Below, one piece after another: positions 32,224 to 38,971 of a stretch of 60,487 nt of DNA. Made by a program: the position numbers and the translations under genes. Source of the stretch: Brevibacillus_F sp035644815 (GTDB lineage: Bacteria > Bacillota > Bacilli > Brevibacillales > Brevibacillaceae); assembly GCA_035644815.1 (NCBI GenBank), contig DASQNU010000218.1:1-60487 (forward strand). The letters run 5' to 3'. Numbering within the stretch: position 1 is the stretch's first letter; every line of letters starts with the position of its first letter. The notes under the pieces were generated by a model. That model worked only from the letters and a program-made list of their open reading frames with translations. It had not been told where the DNA came from and ran no database searches.

Positions 32224-32570
32224 GCGGTGGGGAGAGCATGTTTCGAAACTCCGCTTCATTCTACGCCCCGCTGAAGGTTGGGACTGTCCGCTCCACAGCA
32301 AATCGCTGTCTTGCTTTTCTTTATCCGATCTACTTTATGAACAGCCACGTGAGGAAGGGAAGAGAGGGACAGGCGGAGTCTTTGTTACACCTACCAAGGT
32401 GGAGCTGCCAAAAACGGTACACGCTTGTTGCGCAACCCCATCGGTTGAATAGGCTTCTTTGAAACCTTTTGCGCGACGTACCGTTTTGGGCAGCGGAACC
32501 GGACAGTTAACACTCCCTTGCGGGTGTGGCAAGAACTTTAGCCAGGCCCTCTCTTCCCTTCCCCCACCAC
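32224..32570 (+). repeat. Structured dispersed repeat, copy 2 (module A truncated, 347 bp)
   Basis: The ends are GCGGTGGGGA and TCCCCCACCAC. Module B is complete: closing stem 32353-32367 with 32548-32562 (15 of 15), inner stem 32408-32420 with 32478-32490 (one G-T pair). Of module A only the 5' part remains (GAGAGCATGTTTCGAAACTC and the CTCCGCTTCATTCTACGCCC block). The 3' arm has been lost by a deletion of about 170 bp relative to copy 1, joining at CAGCAAATCGC/TGTCTTGC. It fills nearly the whole gap between spoVG and the convergent GTPase gene, which ends 14 bp away. Confidence 0.85.
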
Positions 32571-32583
32571 TATGTTGGCACAA

Positions 32584-33606
32584 TCACGTGTAGCACTTTT
32601 CCAAGTCGGCGATGATCTGTTCCTTTTGCAAGCCTTCTCCAATAAAAACGGCCACCATTTTCGGACCAAAATTCTCAAACGGAATCAAGTGAACCTGATT
32701 GTCCGTATGCTGGAAGGAGATGAGGTCGTCTTGTCCGGCAAACAGCACATAGCCTTTGGCGCGAAACACGTTTTTCGGCAAGTCATAAAGGAAGTTTTCA
32801 AACTTGCGTGGATCGACCGGCCCTTTAAAAGTATAGGAAAACGATTCAATGCTGTGATAGAGAGAAGGAGCGGATTCGATACCGAGCGTCTGTTTCAACT
32901 TGGTCATCGGGGAAAAGCGGCCGATGCTCTTCTGCACGGGAGTGGTCGGGTTAGCGCGATCTTGCATCTGATCTTCTCTTGCTCGCTCGGCAAGCCGCTT
33001 CACGGAAAGCAGAGCATCCAGATCAACCTCGCTGTGGAGCGTAGAGTGGATGGGCGCATGTGGATTCAGCTCCTCCAGCTTGCTTTTGACTTTCGCCAGC
33101 GTATCTGCATTCGTCAAATCGATTTTATTGAGTAACAGCAGGTCTGCATACTTCACTTGATTTCGGATCGTTTTGACCAGAGCCACACTGCTCTGCAAGC
33201 GCGAATTCAGCTCGAGGAAGCGAGAGGCATCCACCACGCTGACAATTCCTTTGATCGTGAGTGTGTCGACCAGCTCAGGATGGGTAAGGGTATCCACGAT
33301 TTCGATCGGGTCTGCCACTCCTGTCGTTTCAATTAGAATTTGATCGGGATGAAAATGTGCGAGAATTTCTTTTAAGCCTTCTGTCATTTCTCCGCGAATG
33401 GAGCAGCAGATGCAGCCATCCAGCATTTTTTTCACCGGAAAGCCATAACCTTGGAGCTGCTCCCCGTCGACATCTTCTTCGCCCATTTCATTCATCATGA
33501 CGACAACATTTCCGCCCTTTTGCTTCAGATGATCGAGCAGTCGTTGCAAAAGTGTCGTTTTTCCACTGCCCAGAAATCCTGTCAGTACAAATACGTCTAC
33601 GCTCAT
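32584..33606 (-). CDS. COG0523 (CobW/ZNG-type) metal-chaperone GTPase
   Basis: 340 residues. The G3E GTPase domain has the P-loop TGFLGSGKTTLL, a metal-binding CxCC motif (GCICCSIRGEM), ETTGVADP and LLNKIDL. The C-terminal CobW domain (about 245-335) has the pattern SFSYTFKGPVDPRKFENFLYDLP. COG0523 proteins deliver zinc or other metals to client enzymes. The ATG at 33606 is preferred because GGGGAGGG lies just upstream. No Zur box was recognised nearby. It is absent from this position in B. subtilis. The metal is not identifiable from sequence alone. Confidence 0.9.
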   Translation of the reverse strand: MSVDVFVLTGFLGSGKTTLLQRLLDHLKQKGGNVVVMMNEMGEEDVDGEQLQGYGFPVKKMLDGCICCSIRGEMTEGLKEILAHFHPDQILIETTGVADPIEIVDTLTHPELVDTLTIKGIVSVVDASRFLELNSRLQSSVALVKTIRNQVKYADLLLLNKIDLTNADTLAKVKSKLEELNPHAPIHSTLHSEVDLDALLSVKRLAERAREDQMQDRANPTTPVQKSIGRFSPMTKLKQTLGIESAPSLYHSIESFSYTFKGPVDPRKFENFLYDLPKNVFRAKGYVLFAGQDDLISFQHTDNQVHLIPFENFGPKMVAVFIGEGLQKEQIIADLEKCYT

Positions 33607-33704
33607 GCCGCGGTTTCCCTCCCCTGGTTTTCGCTTTGTTTGTCTCCCTATTACAGGCTTTTCCAATATATTATGACAGCTTGTAAAACACCGTCAAACT
33701 TCTC

Positions 33705-33733
33705 TTGAAATCGCCATAGTATTAAGATATAGT
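33705..33733 (+). promoter_or_regulatory. Sigma-A promoter of glmU
   Basis: TTGAAA (33705-33710), 17 bp, TATAGT (33728-33733), 31 bp upstream of the glmU start. Confidence 0.7.
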
Positions 33734-33764
33734 CATTGTGGAACTTATAAGCTGGAGGGTTATC

Positions 33765-35144
33765 ATGTCAAAAATACATGCCGTGGTACTGGCTGCTGGT
33801 CAAGGGACACGGATGAAATCGAAGCTGTACAAAGTTCTCCATCCGGTTTGCGGAAAACCAATGGTTCAGCATGTAACGGACACATTGGCCGCGATGCAGG
33901 TGGATGACGTCGTTGTAGTAGTGGGACATGGTGCCGAAGCGGTACGCGCCACATTGGGTGACCGAGTCGCGTACGCTTTGCAAAGTGAACAATTAGGGAC
34001 TGCGCATGCCGTGCAGCAAGCGGTTCCCCATTTGTTGGACAAAGAAGGAACAACTTTCATCCTCTATGGTGATGTACCGCTTCTCTCCGAGGAGACATTG
34101 CGTGCATTGCTTGTTTATCATGAGGAGCAAAATGCCGCCGCCACCGTCTTGACTGCAGATATGGCTGATCCGACGGGATATGGCCGCATCATTCGCAATG
34201 AAGCGGGCGAGGTATTGCGAATAGTCGAACATAAGGATGCCACGGATGAACAACGGGCAATCCGCGAGATCAATACAGGCATATACTGTTTTGACAACAA
34301 AAAGCTGATTACAGCGCTGTCTCAAGTCAAAAATGACAACGTCCAAGGCGAATATTATGTGACCGATTGCATCGGCATTTTGCGCGATGCGGGAGAAAAA
34401 GTGGTTGCGTACATCGCAAAGGATCCGGATGAAACAATGGGTGTCAATGACCGCGTGCAGCTCGCACAGGCAGAGAGCTATATGCGCCGCCGCATCAATG
34501 AGCGTCACATGCGTAATGGCGTGACGATCCAAGATCCTGCTTCTACCTATATTGAAGCAGATGTGGTGATTGGTTCGGATACGTATATCCTGCCAGGAAC
34601 CCATCTTCGCGGAAAGACGGTCGTAGGAGCCGATTGCACGCTTGGACCACAAACAGACCTGCGGGACATGACAATTGCGGATCGTGTGACGATTTCGTAT
34701 TCCATCCTGGTTGAATCGACAGTAGGCGAGAATGTGACGGTTGGTCCGTTTGCTTATGTGCGCCCAGGCTCAGAGATTGCAGCTGAAGCGAAGATCGGTG
34801 ATTTTGTTGAATTGAAAAATGCGAAAATCGGAAAAGGCTCCAAAGTTCCTCACCTCAGCTATGTAGGTGATGCGGAAATTGGGGAAAATGTAAATATCGG
34901 CTGTGGGACGATTACTGTTAACTATGATGGGGAAAAGAAACATAAGACGATTGTGGGCAACGATGTATTTGTCGGCTGCAATAGCAATCTGGTAGCCCCT
35001 GTAACCATTGGTGACGGTGCCTATGTTGCCGCTGGATCTACCATTACTCAGGATGTGCCTGGGGATGCATTAGCGATCGCTCGAGAACGGCAGGTCAACA
35101 AGTCGGGTTACGCGACGAAATTGCCTCGCAAAAAAAAGAAATAA
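33765..35144 (+). CDS. glmU: Bifunctional UDP-N-acetylglucosamine synthesis enzyme GlmU
   Basis: Acetylates glucosamine-1-phosphate and uridylylates it to UDP-GlcNAc, the cell-wall precursor. 459 residues. The N-terminal uridyltransferase has VVLAAGQGTRMKSKLYKVLHP. The C-terminal left-handed beta-helix of hexapeptide repeats starts near 255 and has the acetyltransferase segment PHLSYVGDAEIGENVNIGCGT. The ATG at 33765 follows GGAGGG. prs follows 28 bp later, as in B. subtilis, where the pair is cotranscribed. Confidence 0.97.
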   Translation: MSKIHAVVLAAGQGTRMKSKLYKVLHPVCGKPMVQHVTDTLAAMQVDDVVVVVGHGAEAVRATLGDRVAYALQSEQLGTAHAVQQAVPHLLDKEGTTFILYGDVPLLSEETLRALLVYHEEQNAAATVLTADMADPTGYGRIIRNEAGEVLRIVEHKDATDEQRAIREINTGIYCFDNKKLITALSQVKNDNVQGEYYVTDCIGILRDAGEKVVAYIAKDPDETMGVNDRVQLAQAESYMRRRINERHMRNGVTIQDPASTYIEADVVIGSDTYILPGTHLRGKTVVGADCTLGPQTDLRDMTIADRVTISYSILVESTVGENVTVGPFAYVRPGSEIAAEAKIGDFVELKNAKIGKGSKVPHLSYVGDAEIGENVNIGCGTITVNYDGEKKHKTIVGNDVFVGCNSNLVAPVTIGDGAYVAAGSTITQDVPGDALAIARERQVNKSGYATKLPRKKKK

Positions 35145-35172
35145 CAAAAGGTAATGGAGGTTCACAGGAAAA

Positions 35173-36123
35173 ATGGCTAACTACCGCGACCCGAAACTGA
35201 AAGTGTTTACATGCAGTGCGAATCCGCAATTATCTCAAGAAATTGCTGAACATATTGGTCTGCAGCTTGGAGATTCAGAAGCCGTTCGTTTTAGTGATGG
35301 AGAATGCCAAATCAAGCTGAACGAAAGCGTGCGCGGCTGCGATGTGTTCATCATCCAGCCTACCAGTGCACCTGTCAATGAACACCTGATGGAGCTGCTA
35401 GTTTTCGTAGACGCTTTGAAGCGTGCCTCTGCCAAAAGCATCAACGTGGTGATTCCTTACTACGGTTATGCGCGTCAAGATCGTAAAGCGCGCGCGCGTG
35501 ATCCAATCACCGCGAAGCTGGTTGCCAACCTGATTGAAACAGCAGGTGCTCATCGTGTGATTACGATGGACTTGCACGCGACCCAGATCCAAGGCTTTTT
35601 CGACATTCCAGTTGATCATTTGCTGGGTGTGCCGATTTTGGGCAAATATTTCGCAGATAAAGGGCTGGATGACATCGTTGTCGTATCTCCTGACCATGGT
35701 GGCGTTACTCGTGCGCGCAAATTGGCTGAGCGTCTTGAAGCACCAATCGCGATCATCGACAAGCGTCGTCCTGAGCCAAATGTGGCTGAAGTGATGAACA
35801 TTGTTGGTAACATCGAAGGCAAAACTGCGATTATTATCGATGACATTATCGATACTGCTGGAACGATTACTTTGGCGGCTAACGCTTTGGTGGAAGCAGG
35901 CGCACGCGATGTTTATGCTTGCTGCACGCATCCGGTGCTTTCCGGACCAGCTATCGAGCGCATTGCCAACTCCAAGATTCGTGAGCTTGTCGTGACCAAC
36001 ACGATTCCGCTTCCTAGCGACAAATGCATCGATAAAATCAAAATCCTCTCCGTAGCACCGATCATTGGCGAAGCGATCATTCGCGTACACGAGGAGCTGT
36101 CTGTAAGCAAGCTGTTCGACTAA
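35173..36123 (+). CDS. prs: Ribose-phosphate pyrophosphokinase
   Basis: Makes PRPP for purine, pyrimidine, His and Trp synthesis. 316 residues with KVFTCSANPQLSQEIAEHIG, GYARQDRKARARDPITAKLVANL, DLHATQIQGFFDIPVDHL and the PRPP loop IIDDIIDTAGTI. It is typical class I in every respect. Its transcript should end at the hairpin that also covers the ctc ribosome site. Confidence 0.98.
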   Translation: MANYRDPKLKVFTCSANPQLSQEIAEHIGLQLGDSEAVRFSDGECQIKLNESVRGCDVFIIQPTSAPVNEHLMELLVFVDALKRASAKSINVVIPYYGYARQDRKARARDPITAKLVANLIETAGAHRVITMDLHATQIQGFFDIPVDHLLGVPILGKYFADKGLDDIVVVSPDHGGVTRARKLAERLEAPIAIIDKRRPEPNVAEVMNIVGNIEGKTAIIIDDIIDTAGTITLAANALVEAGARDVYACCTHPVLSGPAIERIANSKIRELVVTNTIPLPSDKCIDKIKILSVAPIIGEAIIRVHEELSVSKLFD

Positions 36124-36152
36124 GAAGAAAGACCTCTTTTTGGATAGATATG

Positions 36153-36209
36153 CCTCCGTTGGACAAGCTAGAAGAGAAATTATCTCTAGTTCGCCAAGGA
36201 GGTTTTTTT
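36153..36209 (+). terminator. prs terminator overlapping the ctc ribosome-binding site
   Basis: CCTCC-G-TTGG (36153-36162) pairs with CCAA-GGAGG (36194-36202) to form the basal stem. CTAGA (36168-36172) with TCTAG (36185-36189) forms an inner stem, followed by TTTTTTT (36203-36209). The 3' arm contains AAGGAGG, the only ribosome site for the GTG of ctc at 36210, so the same hairpin would both end prs transcripts and hide the ctc start. Confidence 0.75.
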
Positions 36210-36824
36210 GTGGAGAAAATTCAAGCATCCTCGCGAGCCACGAAAAGGATGAATGAACTGCGACGTGATGGCTGGCTGCCAGCGGTCGTTTACGGATCAG
36301 AGGTGGTGAGTACACCCATTCAGTTAAAAGCTGTCGAGCTGGACCAAGCCCTGCGCAAACAGACCACGAATAAGCCGTTTACCTTGTCGGTGGATGGTAA
36401 GGAATATACCGTCATGGTAACCGAATTACAACGGCACCCGGTGACCGGCACTGTGATGCATGCCGACTTTCGACAAATTAATATGAATGAGCGCGTCTCT
36501 ACAAGCGTACCAATAGTCATGACGGGAGATCCGGAATTGGGGGTAGCGACATTAGTCCGCCACAGTGTAGAGATTACGTGCCTGCCGATGGACATTCCGG
36601 AAACGATTCCTGTCAATGTAGACGGGCTCAATATCGGGGATGTCATTTTGGTCAAGGACCTGCCTATCCCGCCGAATGTCAATGTCGAGCTGGATGAGCT
36701 GGAAGTGGTCATTAGCGTGATGGCAGTCAAGGCTAGAACGCCAGAGTCGCTGGAAGCGCAGAAGGAAGCGGAAGGGATTGCGGAGACCGCCGAAGCACCA
36801 ATTGAAGAGGCGAAAAAGGTGTAA
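36210..36824 (+). CDS. ctc: Ribosomal protein L25/general stress protein Ctc
   Basis: 204 residues of the long bL25/CTC type. The N-terminal 5S-rRNA-binding beta-barrel (to about 95) has RMNELRRDGWLPAVVYGSE and the C-terminal TL5 domain has ITCLPMDIPETIPVNVDGLNIGDVILVKDL. The acidic tail (EEAKKV) is variable. The GTG at 36210 is chosen over an upstream in-frame ATG because AAGGAGG lies 7 nt before it and homology begins there. In B. subtilis ctc is sigma-B induced; I did not see a convincing sigma-B promoter. Confidence 0.93.
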   Translation: MEKIQASSRATKRMNELRRDGWLPAVVYGSEVVSTPIQLKAVELDQALRKQTTNKPFTLSVDGKEYTVMVTELQRHPVTGTVMHADFRQINMNERVSTSVPIVMTGDPELGVATLVRHSVEITCLPMDIPETIPVNVDGLNIGDVILVKDLPIPPNVNVELDELEVVISVMAVKARTPESLEAQKEAEGIAETAEAPIEEAKKV

Positions 36825-36828
36825 TTGT

Positions 36829-36862
36829 ACAGGGGCGAAAGCTTGCCCCTGTTATTTTTTTA
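36829..36862 (+). terminator. Intrinsic terminator of ctc
   Basis: ACAGGGGC (36829-36836) pairs with GCCCCTGT (36845-36852), followed by TATTTTTTT. Confidence 0.85.
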
Positions 36863-36912
36863 CATTTACGTGCGTATGATAGGGGTAAAAACGCCTGGGA
36901 CGTGACGCGAGA

Positions 36913-37749
36913 ATGGATAAACTGATTGAACAGATCGGAAAAGCGATCACTGCAGCGGCAGCGCAGCCATGGGTCATGACCATTTTGGGGATTCTGATAA
37001 TCGGGTTCGTCATTTTCATCGGTGTCATGACCGTCATGAAGGTCAGACAGGGAGCGGAGTTTTCCATCCCGGGCCTGCTAGTCGTACAACCGAATGAGCT
37101 GATTGGACAGTATCGGGAAGAAAATGAAAAGCTATCTACGGAATCCAAACAGAAGACCCTGCTTATCAAATTGCTCCAGCAGATGTCTGTAGAAATTGCC
37201 AAGGCGATTTCCTGCCGAACCAATCAGGAATTCGCCGAACTTTGCAAAGCGGTGTACCAATATGCGTTGCCGGGAATCGGCATTGTCTTGACCAAGCAGC
37301 AGGCAAATAATCACCGGGTCGCCGTATTCATTCCCGATAGCGAAACAGAGTTGAAGATCCATGTTGCCGTCAATTTTAGCCCAGATGGGATGAAGCATTT
37401 GCGGCTCTCGATATTGGATTCGGCAGCAGGCAAGGTCTATCGGACAGGAGAGCCTTATTTTTGCGGTGATGTCACGACGGAAGGAAACAGCTTCACAGCG
37501 CATCCAAAGGCCTCGAAGCAGTATTTATCCCTGATCTGTGTACCGATCAAGATGGGAGAAGAGATCGTAGGGGTACTCAGCATTGACGGGGAAGAAAAGA
37601 ACTCGTTTTCAAACGAAGAAGCCGAATATCTGCGCTACTTTGCCAACACGTTAGCCCCCTTCCTCTACTTGGAGCTGTATCGCGGTGAAATAGAGCACAT
37701 CCTCCCCAGCCGTGCTGAAAAGCAGGAGGAGGCCAGTGATATTGCCTGA
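36913..37749 (+). CDS. Membrane-anchored GAF-domain protein, function unknown
   Basis: 278 residues. One membrane helix (about 20-42, VMTILGILIIGFVIFIGVMTVM) precedes a short coiled coil (QYREENEKLSTESKQKTLLIKLL) and a GAF domain (about 95-255). The GAF part ends with YLSLICVPIKMGEEIVGVLSIDGEEKNSFSNEEAEYLRYFANTLAPFLYL, a strong GAF C-terminal pattern. No output domain is present. It starts at an ATG about 50 bp after the ctc terminator and ends before its own terminator, so it is its own unit. It is absent from the B. subtilis locus. GAF domains bind small ligands or report redox state; the ligand is unknown. Confidence 0.8.
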   Translation: MDKLIEQIGKAITAAAAQPWVMTILGILIIGFVIFIGVMTVMKVRQGAEFSIPGLLVVQPNELIGQYREENEKLSTESKQKTLLIKLLQQMSVEIAKAISCRTNQEFAELCKAVYQYALPGIGIVLTKQQANNHRVAVFIPDSETELKIHVAVNFSPDGMKHLRLSILDSAAGKVYRTGEPYFCGDVTTEGNSFTAHPKASKQYLSLICVPIKMGEEIVGVLSIDGEEKNSFSNEEAEYLRYFANTLAPFLYLELYRGEIEHILPSRAEKQEEASDIA

Positions 37750-37751
37750 CA

Positions 37752-37788
37752 AATGCTTTCGTTCCTGGAGAACGGAAGCATTCTTTTT
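37752..37788 (+). terminator. Intrinsic terminator after the GAF gene
   Basis: AATGCTTTCGTT (37752-37763) pairs with AACGGAAGCATT (37771-37782) with one mismatch, followed by CTTTTTC. Confidence 0.8.
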
Positions 37789-37838
37789 CTTGTCCCTTTC
37801 TTTTAGTACAATAGATAGGACGAATGGAGGGAACCAAC

Positions 37839-38408
37839 GTGAAACTCATTATCGGCCTGGGCAATCCAGGGAAAAAATACGAAGATACCAGACATAATGT
37901 CGGTTTTATGACCATAGATAAAATTAGCGACAAGTATGGCATTCCTGTGCAGCAAAACAAATTCAAGGCACTAGTGGGAGAAGGGCGCATTGGTACGGAG
38001 CGCGTCCTTTTGGTAAAGCCGCAGACTTACATGAATTTGTCTGGAGAATCGGTTGGAGAAATTCTCCGTTTTTATAAGCTGACCCCAGAAGATCTCTTGG
38101 TGATTTATGATGATCTCGATCTTCCTTTGGGCCAAATCCGGTTACGGGAAAAAGGAAGCGCTGGCGGACATAACGGGATCAAGTCGTTGATCGCGCATCT
38201 GGGCACACAAGAGTTCAACCGGATCAAAATTGGGATAAGCCGTCCCGATCAGAAATCAGGCGTCAAAGACTTTGTGTTGAGTACGTTTTCTGCCGAGGAG
38301 AAGCCCGCCATTGAGGAAGCGGTCACGCTTGCTGCTGAGGCAAGTGTCATGTCCTTGACGGAGAGCTTTTTGAAGGTCATTAGCCATTATCATTCGTTAA
38401 AGAGATAA
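37839..38408 (+). CDS. pth: Peptidyl-tRNA hydrolase
   Basis: Releases tRNA from stalled peptidyl-tRNA. 189 residues with IGLGNPGKKYEDTRHNVGF (catalytic His19), KPQTYMNLSG, VIYDDLDLPLGQIRLREKGSAGGHNGIKS and FNRIKIGISRP. The GTG at 37839 is the start, because GGAGGG lies 7 nt upstream and the homology begins with MKLIIGLGNPG. fin follows after about 70 bp with its own promoter. The order pth-fin-mfd matches B. subtilis. Confidence 0.96.
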   Translation: MKLIIGLGNPGKKYEDTRHNVGFMTIDKISDKYGIPVQQNKFKALVGEGRIGTERVLLVKPQTYMNLSGESVGEILRFYKLTPEDLLVIYDDLDLPLGQIRLREKGSAGGHNGIKSLIAHLGTQEFNRIKIGISRPDQKSGVKDFVLSTFSAEEKPAIEEAVTLAAEASVMSLTESFLKVISHYHSLKR

Positions 38409-38417
38409 GCCCCATTT

Positions 38418-38447
38418 GTATGATTTTCCACCTCCCGGGCGATACTA
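38418..38447 (+). promoter_or_regulatory. Sigma-F promoter of fin
   Basis: GTATG (38418-38422), 15 bp, GGCGATACTA (38438-38447). The -10 fits GGNNANANTW at every position and the -35 fits GYATA except the last base. fin is sigma-F dependent in B. subtilis. Confidence 0.78.
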
Positions 38448-38477
38448 GGTCATATCATCAGTCTGGGGGTGGATCAT

Positions 38478-38708
38478 TTGAGTTTTCGCTATGTGTGTCG
38501 TTGCTGTGGGATGAAAATTGGCGAAATCGATCAATCGATGGCGACCGAAGTCAGTCTCGGCCTAGATTCCTTGACCCCTGAAGAGCGGCAACATATAATA
38601 TCCAGAGAACATGGTGGAGATACGGTCGTTCGTGTCTTGTGCGATTATTGCAAAGAAGCGTTGGATCAAAATCCAGAGCTCACACTAATCGGCACTCCGT
38701 TGCAGTAG
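38478..38708 (+). CDS. fin: Anti-sigma-F factor Fin
   Basis: 76 residues with two zinc-binding Cys pairs (CRCCG near the N-terminus and CDYCKEALDQNP near the C-terminus), matching Fin/YabK. In B. subtilis Fin is made under sigma-F and shuts sigma-F off, helping the switch to sigma-G. The TTG at 38478 gives the family N-terminus (MSFRYVCRCCG) and is served by GGGGGTGG; a GTG at 38469 is the alternative. It is followed by 260 bp carrying three hairpins before mfd. Confidence 0.88.
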   Translation: MSFRYVCRCCGMKIGEIDQSMATEVSLGLDSLTPEERQHIISREHGGDTVVRVLCDYCKEALDQNPELTLIGTPLQ

Positions 38709-38774
38709 AGGAGTGCTTGCGCTATTGAAACAGCGAATAGTGTGAATATGCTGAAAAATCCATTTGCAGGGATT

Positions 38775-38945
38775 AGCCTTGGCTTACCGTAGCTAAGGCT
38801 TCTTTGGTCCATAGAAGCGAAGAGTCCCCGCCTGATCCAGCTTTAGCTGCATCAGGTGGGTTTCGTGCATGTTTGGAAGTGTAGAGAAAAGGTGCCCCAC
38901 CCGGCTAAGCAAGCAAAGAAAGCCGAGTGGGTTTTCGTACGTAGA
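38775..38945 (+). terminator. Three tandem hairpins between fin and mfd
   Basis: Hairpin 1: AGCCTTGGCT/AGCTAAGGCT (38775-38800), then TCTTTGG. Hairpin 2: a stem of about 16 bp, CCCGCCTGATCCAGCT with its complement (38827-38860), then TTTCG. Hairpin 3: CCCACCCGGCT/AGCCGAGTGGG (38896-38941), then TTTTC. At least the last two can act as terminators. No promoter for mfd was identified with confidence between them. Confidence 0.6.
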
Positions 38946-38971
38946 TTCAAGTCTGGAGAGGAGACAAATCG

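Noticed and set aside
36159..36186. Sigma-B promoter of ctc
   Set aside because: No GTTTAA / GGGWAW pair was found. A weak sigma-A-like pair (TTGGAC, TATCTC) exists instead and is discussed as a finding, not annotated as a feature.
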